From NCBI RefSeq assembly GCF_024362695.1, contig NC_065431.1, positions 5,834,624-5,898,623 on the forward strand: 64,000 bases of DNA, read 5' to 3'. The position numbers and the translations under genes were made by a program. Position 1 is the first letter of the stretch, and every line of letters begins with the position of its first letter. This DNA comes from Pectinophora gossypiella (lineage: Eukaryota; Arthropoda; Insecta; Lepidoptera; Gelechiidae). Shown here piece after piece: positions 9,734 through 21,544 of the stretch. The notes below the pieces were generated by a model. It had not been told where the DNA came from. It did no database searches and worked only from the letters and a program-made list of their open reading frames with translations.

Positions 9734-12700
9734 ATCGTGTCCCGATCTTAGGAAGCTGTACCTCCTGGCGCGACCTAAGAAGAATAAGGACATCGCGAAG
9801 AGACTTCAGGAGCAGTTTGACGATGTGGTAAGTTGAATCAGAATCAGAATCATTTATTCAACATAATTATCATGGATAAACTTGTTGAAGGTCAATGTAA
9901 CATTTTTGAATTTACGTCATTTCGCAAGGTGTTATGGCTGAGGAGAAGAAATGATAAGAAACTGCAACAGCAACACATCTTTTAAATCAATGAGGGTACA
10001 TTACAAGTTATTTAATAACTAGAGGAACACATTCAATACCAGACATTTTTATCATTTAGGTAATCATTAATCTTATAATAGGCTTTTTTACATAAAGTAA
10101 GCTTCACGTGAGCTTTAAATTTGTTCTCTGACTTTAAAATATTATCTGGTATTTTATTGTAAAAACGTATACATAACCCCAAAAAAGATGAATTTAATTT
10201 ACTTAATCTAGAATTTTGAACAACAATTTTATTTTTATTCCTTGTATTGTAAGTTGAGAAACCTTGTATTATGGAGGTCCTAAACATTTGTTGTTAATAG
10301 GGCTTATACATCTTTTCCAGATGATTCATAAAGCGAGCAAACTTTATTAATGAATTATTCATCATCCCCGCTTACAGTTTATGTATATTGTATGTACTTA
10401 TGTATATTGTATATTTTTTTTTAAAGTTTCATTATCTAATACTTCTAGTTTCACAACCTGTATAGCCGGAGAAAAGTAGCTGCAAGAAAAACCTCGGCAC
10501 TGAGCCCTAGACGTTCGTTCTCCCTAGCATTATCCCGTTTTTCACAGGGTCCGCTTACCTAACCTGAAGACTCGACTCCGATTTTTACAGAAGCGACTGC
10601 CTGTCTGACCTTCCAACCCGAAGGAAAACCAGCCTAATATAGGTTAGGTCACATACCTCCGAAACGCCTTCTCGGGTATGTGGGTTTCCTCACGATGTTT
10701 TCCTTCACCACTGAGCACGTGATAATTATTTATGATCCAAACGTGAATTTGAAAAACTATTTCGAAAATCATAGGTTTAAGTGCCTGATTCGATCCTGCG
10801 ACCTTACAGTGGGAGTTCAGCATTCTTCCAACTGGGGACCTCTCATCTGCCGAGATACCAGTCACACTATTGTGACTATTACACTATATACACTAGTGTC
10901 ACTATTGTGAGTAAAGTCTATACTTTACTTTGTGTCTGGTTGAGATCTGCGTTCCGGCGTTCGAAAAGTTCATCATCATCAGCCCATTAACGTCCCCACT
11001 GCTGGGGCACGGGCCTTCCCTATGGATGGATAGGGAGATAGGGCCTTAAACCATCACGCGGGCCCAGTGCGGATTGGTGGTTATTAACGACTGCTAATGC
11101 AGCCGGGACCAACAGCTTAACGTGCCTTCCGAAGCACGGAGGAGCTCGAGATGAAAACTGTGGTCACCCATCTTATGACCGGCCTTTGCGAAAGTTGCTT
11201 AACTTCAAAAATCGCAGACCGAGCCCGTTTACCGCTGCGCCACCGAGTTCGAAAAGTTAAAAAATTATATTCATACTTACATGTTTTTTTTTCAGCTCTA
11301 CGATAAACTTAGAAAAGAAAACCCCAACTTTATCCAAAAAATCGGCATCATAGAAGGTGACGTGGGTCAGTTGAACCTTGGCATCAAAGAGGAAGACAGG
11401 ACGAGAATCATGGAAGAGGTGAGCAATAGGCTAGTTTTCAACTAGTCAAATCAGTTACTTTATACTAAACTTCTTTTTTTATTTTTATTCTTTTGACGTG
11501 ACTTATTATAGATTTGCCGCTGATGGCATTAACTACTTGGCCGGACAAATGGGGAGCGCTGAAGGCTCTCACTCGGTACAACGTTTAAGACAACAGGCCT
11601 GAGGGTGCCCAGTTGGGCGCGAACCTCAGCTCAGGGCGTCGTCTGAGAGGAAAAATATTTGAAAGAATTAATCGACCCTAGTGGGTCGATAGCGATAAGC
11701 GCTGAATGAGGGAAATCGTTGACCACGCCGGCGGGGTCGGTATCGGGGCCCTGAAGTGTTTGGTGTCACGAGCTGATTGGTTGCCTCTATGGCTAGAGTA
11801 ATCGGGTCGTCGGGATCGTATATTACGTCCTTCGGACGTCGATACTTTTCAGTACCGTCCCTGAGCGGAATGTACTCGGAAGCCGCAACTACCAGGGGAA
11901 ATACTAAACGTCAAAACAGGAAATTACTTCGGAATTTGTAGGAAAAAGCACACTGGGACGTCATAGAAAAACGTGATAAAATACATACATAACATAAACA
12001 GCCTATATACGTCCCACTGCTGGGCACAGGCCTCACTTCAATCAACCGGACCACGCTGCTCCACTGCGGGTTGGTGGAGGTGTTTTTACGGCTAATAGCC
12101 GGGACCTACGGCTTAACCTGCCCCCCGAAACACAGAATCATCTTACTTTTTCGGACAATCAGGTGATTCAAGCCTGAAAAGTCCTTACCAAACAAAGGAC
12201 AGTCTCACAAAGTGATTTCGACCATGTCCCCATCGGGAATCGAACCCGGACCTCCAGATCGTGAGCCTACCGCTCTAACCACTAGACCACGGAGGCTTTT
12301 ATTATGATAATATGTTTGATATTTCTTGACTTATATTACGTTTTTCTGGATTAAAATTCGTAAATAAGTTAAGACAATGTTTTTCATTACGTTTAGATCA
12401 GTCTTTATTTAGTACCTAATCAGAATTTCATAATATATCTTGAACCTTTTGATTCTGCTCCGCATCACCCAAATCCCCTGGTAGTTGCGGCTTCCGAATA
12501 CATTCCGCTCAGGGACGGTACTGAAAAGTATCGGCTTCCGAAGGACATAAACATACGAATCCGACGACCCAATTACTCTAACCACAGAGGCGACCAATCA
12601 ACTCGCGAAACCAAACACTTCAGAACCCCGATACCAACCCCGCCGGCGTGGTCGACGATTTCCCTCATTCAGCGGTTATCGCTATCGACCCACTAGGATC

Positions 12701-15700
12701 GATGAATTCATTCAAAAATGCTTCCTCTCAGACGACGCCCTGAGCCGAGGTTCGCGCCCAACTGGGCACCCTCAGGCCTGTTGTCTTAAACGTTATACCG
12801 GGTGCGCCTTCAGCGCTCCACATTTGTCCGGCCAAGTAATTAATGCCATCTGCGGCAAATCTACAATAAGTCACGTCAAAAAAAAGGTCACGCCACACGA
12901 CCGCACTGCATGTTATGTATTATTTACTTTCCTATTAGGTGGAGGTAATCTTCCACGGAGCAGCGACGGTGAGGTTTGACGAAGCACTTCGACTGGCTGT
13001 GGAGATCAACGTGCGAGGAACCCGGGAGATACTGTTATTGGCCCGGGGATGCTCCAAGCTGCGGGCTATGGTGCATATCTCTACTGCTTACAGGTAAGAC
13101 TGTTTATAGATATGACTGTTTACAGTAAGTTTGCTTTAAGGTAACACTGATTATAGGTGAGACTGATTCTTACCTTCAATCAGTCAATATAGGTTGATAA
13201 CTTACAGGTAAAGCTTAAGGGTAGCTTGTCTGTCGGTTTTTTATAAGATAACACTTCGGTGAGTGTGCGCAGGAACTTCACCTACTCCATTCCATCTAAG
13301 AACAATTAGACGTTGGCAGGCATTTCATCCTTATGTTGCGGGTACGAGTATACCACCCATCCGCACTAAACGTTTTGCCTCTTCCTTTTTGATGCGACTA
13401 GCAAAGGACTGGAACTGTCTGCCGTAGTCTGTTTTTCAACTCGTTATAATCTGGCAGTCTCCAAAGCTAGAGTGAATAGGCTTTTGTCAGGTAAGCGCGA
13501 TTCACCCTGGACCACAGCGTCACTTACCATCAGGTGAGATAGTGGTCAAACGCGAGCTTATATTATTTAAAAAAACTTAACTATTTGTAGTACATAGCTG
13601 CGGGCTATGGTGTATATCTCTACTGCTTACAGGTAAGGTTGTTTATAGGTATGACTGTTTTTAGGTATGAATATAAACAGTCATACCTATAAATAGTAAG
13701 TTTGCTTTAAGGTGACACTGATTATAGGTGACACTGATTATAGGTGAGACTGGTTCTTGCCTTCAATCAGTCAAGGTTAATAACTTACAGGTAAGGCTTA
13801 ACGGTAAGACTAGTTATAAGATAAGGCTAGTTATAAGATATTTTATGGTTGTAACCCGTTGTGAATAACTTGATAAATTAATAAATAAACAGTAAGTTTG
13901 CTAAAGGTGTTACTGATTCTAGGTGAGACTGATTATTTTTACCTATAATCGGTTAATCGCCCAGTGTAAGTTGACCGCCTGAGTCGTTACGCAACGCATC
14001 CTATAGCAATTGCTTACCCTTACAAATCATTTTCTTCATGACATGTTTTGTCTCGTTCTAGCAACTGTCCCATGAAGAACATCGAGGAGAAGTTCTACGA
14101 CAGCCCCATGCCGGGAGACAAGCTGATTGACCTGGTGGAAACCATGGACCAGAAGACGCTGAACAACATCACTCCAGGGTGAGCGAGGCAACCCATGAAC
14201 TAAATTCTTCTATCGTGTGGGTTGTGAGGTGGTGTAAAACCCCACGCAAATAATTGAATGAACTGTATTACTTAGGATATTATATTAAATTACAAGATCC
14301 AAACATTGAGACGCGTTGGTTTGCTCGCGCTAGAGATGTGACAGACCATAAATGGTAGACTATTAGGTATGTCCCATACAGGTGAACAACCTCATCAACC
14401 CGGGTGTCAGGGTTACTATTGAGCCGCCAAAAACCCCTGACATGGCTCATGTAACGACTACGTACTTACATAGTACTTACTAAAGTAGTAACCGGGACCA
14501 ACGACTTAACGTGCCTTCCGACACGATCATTTTACTTACGGACAATCGGAATTTGAAGTCTTTGATGAGAGTGAGTGAGTGTCTTTGAGTGAGTGTATGT
14601 GTGTATGTTTATATATATATTTTATATTATTTCTTTAGATAAGTATATATTATTTATTATTCTTTTTTTTTGTTATGTTGGTATCATTATATGTTTATTG
14701 CACCAGCCCGTGCTCCAATGAATAATCTTCTTTCACCCTAAGGTTGCCAGGCAGAAATTGCTGTTTAGCAATAAGGCCGCCTATTGTGCTTATGTTTTAT
14801 AAAGTATTATTGATTGATTGATTGATTGAAAGTGGAAAAAGCGAAAGCGGTGTGTCAAGATTGATTGATTGTATTATTGATTGATTGATTGGTGTGATTG
14901 ATTGATGGCTCCTGAACTCTGTGTATCATTTTTCAGACTCATCGGTGATTATCCCAACACCTACGCGTACACCAAGGCGTGTGCTGAAGACATCGTGCAG
15001 AAGTACTCTCAGGGTCTACCTGTGGCCATGCTCAGACCTTCTATAGGTATGTGGATATTAACATAACCTGGTGGCAGTGGGGTTCTCAAGTGGAAACCGA
15101 GGACAGGAAAGCGCAGCGTGGACAGACTCCCACAAGGTGGACCGATAACCTTCGTTTTTGATTGCTGGATGCAGACAGCAGAGGATCGGTCATTGTGACG
15201 AGCTTTGGGGGAAGCTAATGTTCAGCAGTGATGATGAAAGATGGCGCGACGAGTTAGACCGCTTCTCGAAACGGTGGCGCGAGCAAGCTGGGGACAGGGA
15301 GGAGTGGAAGAGGGGAAGAGAGGCCTTTGCCCTGCAGTGGGACGTTGAGGGCTATTAATAATAATAATAATAACCTAAATATTCTATGCAAAGAATGAGT
15401 TTCATAGCCTACCTAATATAATAATTAGTTTTCTATATATTAAATTACAACTTATTTGCTTGCAGTTATTGCGACCGCCAAGGAGCCCGTAGCAGGGTGG
15501 ATAGACAACGTGTACGGACCTACGGGGGTAAGTCATAGATCATTCTTTTGCCCAAAATTATAGAAACAGTCCAGATCCTGAAGTACCCATCATCACATTA
15601 TCATTATCCCGTTTTTCACAGGGTCCGCTAGTTTGTTTAGGACATTACTGGCTGATCACCAGATTGTCCAAAAAGTAACATGAGCCGTGCTTCGAAAGGC

Positions 15701-18700
15701 ACGTTAAGCCGTTGGTCCCGGTTACTACTTACTGGTGTAAGTAAGTAGTCGTTACATGAACCATGACAGGGGCCTTTGGCGGCTCAATAATAACCCTGAC
15801 ACCAGGGTTGATGAGGTTGGTAATCCACCTCACAGCCCTCACGACAGACGAAGTTCTCAGATGATATGACTGTCGCTTCTGTGGTCTAGTGGTTAGAGGG
15901 TCACGATCTGGAGGTCCGGGTTTGACTCCCGATGGAGACATTGTCAAAATCACTTTGTGAATCTGCCCTTTATTTGGTAAGGACATTGCGCGCTTGGATC
16001 ACCTGATTGTTCGAAAAAGATGATTCCGTGTTTTGGGTGGGCGCCCCCCGGACACTTCATACAAGACACCCAATTCTCAATTCTCACCTCGTATTACACA
16101 GACACTACACATTGACGTTATCGTACACGCGCATCTGTGTGTGTGACGACTGACGCCCATACGACTGAAGACTAAAGTAAGACCCTTGAGGTCAACCTAG
16201 CTCAGCCGCTGGTGGGGAGCGGAGAGTTGCCGTTCTATAAGTAGTATTATTCCTCATTCTATGCCGTTGGTCCCGGCTAGTAGCCGAGTGATGCAACCCA
16301 CATAAAAGAAGGTGGGAACTAATTATCTGAATTATCCCAGGTGGTTGTAGGCGCAGCAGTGGGCCTCCTCCACGTGTTGAACTGCACCCCATCAGCCGTT
16401 GCTGACCTGGTGCCAGGAGACATGGTGGTCAACTCTGCTATCGCTGCAGCTTGGAAGACTGCCAGCGATTATCCCAGCAACCATGAGGATGCGCCGCCTC
16501 AAGACCTGGCGCCTCCGATCTATAATTACGTCTCTTCACAACAGCAACCTATCACTTGGGGTGAGCCGCTTTATTCAAATTCAAATAAGTAATTTATTTT
16601 CAGACCATCATAACGTCCATAGAAAAAATAAATAATAATAAACAATAAAAAAGTACAAAAATTGTTAAAAAATAAAAATTACAAATATGTAAATAAAATA
16701 TATAAACTTGAAATTAAAGTAAAAAAAATCAAGATTAAAATTAACGTCACAATCAAAATTAAAATTAAAATCATAATCAAAGAAAAAAACACAAAATCAA
16801 TATTAAATTAGATAGGAGAAGTGAAAATCAAAATTATGAATTTATAAGATTGTGGTTTCGTTTTTACAATAAAATACCAGATAAATATGTTAAATTTGTC
16901 AGAAAATAAATTTAAAGCTTATGTGAAGCTTACTTTATGTAAAAAAGCTTATTAAGTATAAGATTAATGACTACCTAAATGATAAAAATGTCTGGTATTG
17001 AATATGTTCCTCTAGTTATTAAACAACTTGTAATGTATACTTATGATTTAAAAGATGTGTTGCTGTTGCAGTTTCTTATCATTTCTTCTCCTCAGCCATA
17101 ACACCTTGCCAAATGACGTAAATTCAAAAATGTTACATTGACCTCCAACAAGTTTATCCATGATAAAGGCACGTTAAGCCGTTGGTCCCTACTACTTACT
17201 GATGTAAGTAAGTAGTCGTTACATGAGCCATGTCAGGGGCCTTTGGCGGATCAATAGTAACCCTGACACCAGGGTTGATGGGGTGGGTAATCCACCTCTT
17301 AACCCATACGATAGAAGATTTAGAGCTCTTGCGTGCATCGGAGAGCACATAAAATCGTCAACAGATTTTTTTTTTATTATTGTTTTTTTTTTAATTTACA
17401 GAAAAGTTTATGCAGTACAATGAGACTTACGGGTTGGAGGTCCCGTCAGTGCAAGCCATATACTACTACCTGTTCACACTTACCCCCTCCAAGATCATGT
17501 ACGCCTTGTACGGGTTCTTCCTACATTGGATCCCGGCGTACATAGGCGATGGCATCGCTACGCTTATTGGGAAGAAACCAATGTAAGTTGACCCTTGACA
17601 TAATAACACCCCGGACACATCATACAAACTTCGTTTTACACAGACACTACACATTGACGTTATCGTACACGCGCATCTGTGCGTGTGACGTCTGACGCCA
17701 TACGATTGAAGACTAAAGTAAGACCGAGGGGGTGAGGTAAACTTAGCTCAGCCGCTGGTGGGGAGCGGAGAGTTGCCGTTCTATACGTATTATTCACTGT
17801 CAATAGGCTAGGGATAGTTTCCAACTAGTCAAATCAGTTACTTTTTACTAAACGTCAAAACACAAAATTACTATGGAATTTGTATGAAAAAGCACACCAT
17901 GACGTTCGTCATAGAAAAACGTGATAAAATGTCGGAGTCATTTCTTGAGTAATTCATAGATAAGTTAAGTAAATAAGTGGCCCCGATTCCTGCAGACACC
18001 GCCTAATTTTATTTTAAGTTATATCCGTCATTTTCATATCCGTCGAAAAGGAAAGGGACGGATGATTCACAGCTCTTAATTTTAGGAAGAATGAGTAAAT
18101 TAATGTGTCGGGTTATTGACTGACGTAAAATTTTTAGACGGTTGGTTTAGATTTGTGCTTAAAATTGACGTGTGTTCCATAAATTTTATGCTTGTCGATT
18201 ACCCGTCCCTTTCCTTTTCGGCGGATAAGAAAATGACAGATATAACTTAAAATAAAATTAGATGGTATTTACAGGAATTAGCACCACTATCTTCTTATCT
18301 TATTAACGTATTCAATCCGACTGCTAGCCAATTGCATCCCCTTGATTTTTACTGAGACGTGTGTACTTTGTTCACCTTACAATGAATCTGTGCTCTGGTG
18401 GTCAATTGGAGTAGTCGTGAGATTATGTTATGTATTTTTTTTCCAGGTTAAGAAAAGCATACACAAAGATCGACAAATTCTCTATCGTCATATCATACTT
18501 CGCGCTACGGGAATGGAACTTCTCAAACAGAAACGTTCAGAAACTATTTAGCGAACTTTGCGACGCGGATAAACACATATTTGACTTCGACATCAGTGGG
18601 TTGAACTGGAGTGATTATTTCTACAGTTACGTTAGGGGTGTAAGAGTTTATCTTTTAAAAGACCCTGTGGATACCATTCCCGACGGAAAGAAGAAGCATT

Positions 18701-18798
18701 ATAGATTAAAAACCATGCATTATATCTTGTCCGCCATTTTGATTATGATTGTTCTGAAGTTGGTGTGGAGTTTATTCGCACTAATTTTTAGGTTTTGA
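9734..18798 (+). CDS. Fatty acyl-CoA reductase, 9 exons, 5' partial
   Basis: Exons read by eye: 9734-9827, 11296-11418, 12939-13093, 14062-14178, 14937-15046, 15466-15527, 16341-16560, 17402-17582, 18447-18798. All junctions are GT-AG and the phases join without a break, giving about 470 residues to a TGA. Family knowledge: these enzymes reduce fatty acyl-CoA to fatty alcohol with NADPH at the ER or peroxisome membrane, for waxes, cuticle or pheromones. Seen: CPDLRKLYLLARPKK near the start; VIFHGAATVRFDEAL and HISTAY of the Rossmann domain; the YAYTK (YxxxK) catalytic pair in exon 5; a C-terminal Sterile/FAR_C region with FDFDISGLNWSDYF; and a terminal hydrophobic segment in the last 30 residues (ILSAILIMIVLKL) that probably anchors the protein. 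The TGxxGxxG exon is missing: it was not found in 1-9733, so 40-70 N-terminal residues are absent compared with usual 500-540 aa members. Family assignment is firm; substrate cannot be told. Confidence 0.93.
9840..10325 (-). pseudogene. LINE ORF2 C-terminus and 3' UTR
   Basis: The minus frame 10287-10033 reads NTRNKNKIVVQNSRLSKLN then GLCIRFYNKIPD and ends in NDKNVWY: the C-terminal tail of a non-LTR reverse transcriptase. The 3' UTR runs down to a gaatca simple tail at 9840. Same family at 16840-17165, 48450-48660 and 63365-63830. Confidence 0.75.
10445..10850 (-). mobile_element. SINE D, near full length
   Basis: Reverse D copy from the aacctcggcactgagcccta tail to a tRNA-like region (gattcgatcctgcgacctta). 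Lies in reductase intron 1. Confidence 0.75.
10971..11251 (-). mobile_element. SINE C, near full length
   Basis: Reverse copy from catcatcatcagcccatt to gcgccaccgag, with the 5S-like stretch near 11160-11215. In reductase intron 1. Confidence 0.87.
11471..11900 (-). mobile_element. Element F, full length, 430 bp
   Basis: Inserted in element E with atactaaac on both sides (11462-11470 and 11901-11909), a 9-bp target duplication. The minus orientation ends in an A-rich tail, so it is a retroposon. Its head is not obviously tRNA-like and its source is unknown. Confidence 0.78.
11985..12297 (-). mobile_element. SINE B, full length
   Basis: Reverse copy inserted in element E; head with ccacggaggct at 12287-12297. 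Confidence 0.85.
12466..12888 (+). mobile_element. Element F, full length, inverted to the copy at 11471
   Basis: Begins cccctggtagttgcggcttc and ends caataagtcacgtc plus an A run. With 11471-11900 it forms a large inverted repeat within reductase intron 2. Confidence 0.78.
13094..13290 (+). repeat. Intron segment, first copy of a local duplication
   Basis: Sequence after the exon 3 donor (aagactgtttatag..., ggtgagactgattcttacc) recurs at 13633-13850 and, in part, at 13885-13960. Confidence 0.7.
13290..13572 (+). pseudogene. LINE 3'-end fragment
   Basis: Contains the coding-like stretch cgttttgcctcttcc...gactggaactgtctgccg and the 3' UTR (cttaccatcaggtgagat...). Homologous to 35430-35660. 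It divides the duplicated intron segments. Confidence 0.65.
13596..13632 (+). pseudogene. Duplicated 3' end of reductase exon 3 (pseudo-exon)
   Basis: Repeats the last 37 bases of the real exon (13057-13093) with one change, including the ACAG|GTAAG donor. The coding match is LRAMVYISTAY. There is no upstream exon body; a TAG precedes it closely. It is therefore probably silent, though its donor is intact. Confidence 0.8.
14205..14555 (-). mobile_element. SINE A, headless, split by a 150-bp insertion
   Basis: The tail (cttctatcgtgtgggttgtgaggtg) is separated from the rest by 14233-14383 (gtgtaaaacccc...cccatacagg), an unidentified insert with ggtg at both edges. Confidence 0.7.
14570..14900 (+). 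repeat. LINE 3' UTR with ttga microsatellite
   Basis: The ggttgccaggcagaaattgc and aataaggccgcctattgtgc motifs mark a LINE 3' end also seen at 42640-42840 and 50150-50250. It ends in (ttgattga)n. Confidence 0.65.
15060..15360 (+). pseudogene. RTE-like LINE ORF C-terminus
   Basis: The frame near the end reads DDERWRDELDRFSKRWREQA then EEWKRGREAFALQWDVEGY*, typical of RTE-type reverse transcriptase C-termini; the upstream part is frameshifted. The final gaggcctttgccctgcagtg matches the tails of SINEs B and C. A taa simple repeat follows. Confidence 0.75.
15600..15855 (+). mobile_element. SINE A, 5'-truncated, after a SINE D scrap
   Basis: 15597-15628 is a D fragment (cccgtttttcacagggtccg). 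The A body, central module and tail follow. Confidence 0.75.
15876..16035 (+). mobile_element. SINE B, 3'-truncated
   Basis: Head (tgtggtctagtggttagagg, B box ggtttgactcccga) and body; it stops before the central module. Confidence 0.75.
16045..16275 (+). repeat. Element M
   Basis: A non-coding unit of about 220 bp (cacagacactacacattgac..., cagccgctggtggggagcgg). Also at 17605-17800 and 61555-61765. Class unknown. Confidence 0.65.
16840..17320 (+). repeat. LINE 3' end followed by SINE A tail
   Basis: 16840-17165 is the LINE of 9840-10325 in direct orientation, with frame breaks. 17167-17320 is SINE A central module and tail, without its head. 16600-16840 is AT-rich and unassigned. Confidence 0.7.
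17605..17800 (+). repeat. Element M
   Basis: Second copy of the M family, in the last reductase intron. Confidence 0.65.
17804..17965 (+). repeat. Element E, partial
   Basis: From the ctagggatagtttccaactag start to ataaaatgtcgg. Confidence 0.65.
17985..18285. mobile_element. Element G, long inverted-repeat element
   Basis: Two arms of about 80 bp are inverted copies of each other (tcctgcagacaccgcctaat...gaaaaggaaagggacgg and the reverse at 18205-18285). The outermost bases differ: ggccccgattcc on one end, ggtgctaattcc on the other. No ORF. Other copies at 48679-49068, 49723-50095 and 51355-51500. Likely a MITE-type element. Confidence 0.75.
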
Positions 18799-18904
18799 AT
18801 AGTTGTCTTTTAAGTTAGGTATTAGTATATTCAGTGTTATTACAAAACAAGGATTAAAATATAAACTAGGTTTAAAATATTGTCCAGATAACCCATAAAT
18901 AGAA
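18799..18904 (+). other. Probable 3' UTR of the reductase
   Basis: AT-rich sequence after the TGA. No canonical AATAAA seen before element E begins at 18905; ATTAAA at 18852-18857 is possible. Confidence 0.4.
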
Positions 18905-19140
18905 TAGGCTAGTTTTCAACTAGTCAAATCAGTTACTTTTTACAAAACGTCAAAACACGAAATCACTATGGAATTTGTATGAAAAAGTACCCTGTGACGT
19001 CATAGAAAAACATTACAAAATGTCGCACTTATTATTAAATTTTTATTTATTCAAATTCATAAATAAGTTAAATATAAAAAAGAAAACGTGTCTTGTCACT
19101 TTTAGATCTGTCTATATTTAGTAACCAGAATTATAATTTA
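18905..19140 (+). repeat. Element E, full length
   Basis: Uninterrupted copy with ggctagttttcaactagtca at the start. Reference for the broken copies elsewhere. Confidence 0.7.
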
Positions 19141-19249
19141 TCTTTTATTTATCTTTTCTCTTTGTTTCTTTCTTTTTTCTTTCTTCTGGAAATTACCAAT
19201 TCCATAGACTTCTTGTGTGGCACGGATTATCATTTTAAATCTAGTTTGG

Positions 19250-19570
19250 TATAAAAAGGCCAGGTATGCTCAATCCTACGACAAGCCGCCATTGCTAGCC
19301 CATTGATGACGTAAGTGTTACCAATGAATTGGTATCACCAACATTCCGAGGACGTCAATTTTATTATTGAAAATTAAGGGAATTACTGACTAATATATTT
19401 AATTACTATTATTTGTCACAAATACATATAAAAATATTAAAACTGTACATCTTTTACAAAAAGTAAATTAAAAACATTGGACGTGGGTAATTTTTTTACG
19501 AAGTGGCAACACAGGGTGGGATGTCGTCAGCTGGGCTAACCTTGAAATGTTAGCTGTCAGTTTTGAGCAT
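19250..19570 (+). repeat. Element N
   Basis: A unit of about 320 bp (ccaggtatgctcaatcctac... to ccttgaaatgttagctg) repeated at 51003-51352. Non-coding, class unknown. Confidence 0.65.
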
Positions 19571-20186
19571 ATCTGGTCTTCTTTTACCATGAGTTTAGTC
19601 TGCGTTTTGTATACGAATTGTGTCTGGGAATTTTAGTCATAGTTTAGGTGATTTTAAAGTACAGGTTTGTTTGTTTTGATATGAAAAAAATTAAGTTAAA
19701 AAAACAATATTTAAAATATTAAGATAATGTATACTTACTCCGCTAAAAATACTTAGACGCTTTGATATTGGACTTAATTATAATTGGGAAAAGAACAATA
19801 TTTTTCGAAGGATATTTTTAATATATTTAGAAACTTTTTATTGAACTTTGGTGAGCCAGGCACAAATTAGGCATTTTTTTTTTAAATAATAGTTAATATT
19901 TTGTGATATTTAATTTTTGTAATGTTTTTGTGCCGTAAATTAATTCACAATTTTTTTCAAGGTGATAAATATTTTACAATATTAATAATTTATATAATAT
20001 TTTGTAAAAAACCGGACCTGTCAAACCATCAGGTTAGGTAAGCGGACTCCGTGTACACGGGATAATGCTGTGGAGATGATGAATAATTGTTATAAGTAAT
20101 ATTTTATTTTATTTGTTGTAAAACTTATTAGTTGGTTGGTATATGTATTATAACAGTTTAAAACCAAAATTTTGATTATTAAGGCC
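19571..20186. other. AT-rich DNA with a SINE D scrap
   Basis: 20010-20080 matches D (accggacctgtcaaa...). The remainder up to the gap is AT-rich with no supported feature. Confidence 0.45.
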
Positions 20187-20286
20187 NNNNNNNNNNNNNN
20201 NNNNNNNNNNNNNNNNNNNNNNNNNNNNNNNNNNNNNNNNNNNNNNNNNNNNNNNNNNNNNNNNNNNNNNNNNNNNNNNNNNNNNN
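20187..20286. other. Assembly gap, 100 N
   Basis: Exactly 100 N at the left edge of the satellite, as for a gap of unknown size. Array length and anything lost here cannot be known. Confidence 0.98.
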
Positions 20287-21544
20287 ACAGCATTCTTAGG
20301 CGAAACTTACTACTTTGGAGTAAAATTTATGAAAATGTATTGACTATGAGTGGCAACGCTTAGAAAATTGTATATTTGATCGATTCATGAAGGTTGGTGA
20401 AAGGAGTCGACAGCATCCTTAGGCCAAACTTACTATTTTGGGGAAAATTTTATGCAAATGTATTGACTATGAGTGGCAACGCTTAGAAAACTGTATATTT
20501 GACCGATTCATGAAGGATGGTGAAAGGAGTCGACAGCATTCTTAGGCGAAACTTACTACTTTGGGGTAAAATTTATGCAAATGTATTGACTATGAGTGGC
20601 AACGCTTAGAAAATTGTATACTTGATCGATTCATGAAGGTTGGTGAAAGGAGTCGACAGCATCCTTAGGCCAAACTTACTACTTTGGGGAAAAAATTATG
20701 CAAATGTATTGACTATGAGTGGCAACGCTTAGAAAACTGTATATTTGACCGATTCATGAAAGTTGGTGAAAGGAGTCGACAGCATCCTTAGGCCTAACTT
20801 ACTACTTTGAGGAAAACTTTATGCAAATGTATTGACTATGAGTGGCAACGCTTAGAAAACTGTATATTTGACCGATTCATGAAGGTTGGTGAAAGGAGTC
20901 GACAGCATTCTTAGGCGAAACTTACTACTTTGGGGTAAAATTTATGCAAATGTATTGACTATGAGTGGCAACGCTTAAAAAACTGTTTATTTGATCGATT
21001 CATGAAGGTTGGTGAAAGGAGTCGACAGCATTCTTCGGCGAAACTTACTACTTTGAGGAAAACTTTATGCAAATGTATTGACTATGAGTGGCAACGCTTA
21101 GAAAACTGTATATTTGACCGATTCATGAAGGATGGTGAAAGGAGTCGACAGCATTCTTAGGCGAAACTTACTACTTTGGGGTAAAATTTATGCAAATGTA
21201 TTGTTTATGAGTGGCAACGCTTAGAAAATTGTATATTTGATCGATTCATGAAGGTTGGTGAAAGGAGTCGACAGCATCCTTAGGCCAAACTTACTACTTT
21301 GGGGTAAAATTTATGCAAATGTATTGACTATGAGTGGCAACGCTTAGAAAATTGTATATTTGATCGATTCATGAAGGTTGGTAAAAGGAGTCGACAGCAT
21401 CCTTAGGCCAAACTTACTACTTTGGGAAAAATTTTATGCAAATGTATTGACTATGAGTGGCAACGCTTAGAAAACTGTATATTTGACCGATTCATGAAGG
21501 TTGGTGAAAGGAGTCGACAGCATCCTTAGGCCAAACTTAATACT
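20287..21544 (+). repeat. 123-bp satellite, left block, about 10 copies
   Basis: Unit about 123 bp, recognisable by gtcgacagcattcttaggcg, atgcaaatgtattgactatg and ggcaacgcttagaaaactgt. Units are head to tail and differ at few sites. The block starts at the gap and ends where the LTR element inserted. Confidence 0.97.

Larger units (their letters stand above)
11427..12450. repeat. Element E broken into three by nested insertions
   Basis: E pieces: 11427-11470 (ggctagttttcaactagtca), 11901-11985 and about 12330-12450. Element F sits in the first gap and SINE B in the second. Joined in order, they match the uninterrupted E copies at 18905-19135 and 37840-38060. Confidence 0.78.

Noticed and set aside
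15158..15358. Stand-alone 66-aa gene
   Set aside because: It is the C-terminus of an RTE-like LINE with upstream frameshifts.
16399..16635. Second open frame over reductase exon 7
   Set aside because: Shadow frame; the spliced phase and conserved residues pick the other frame.
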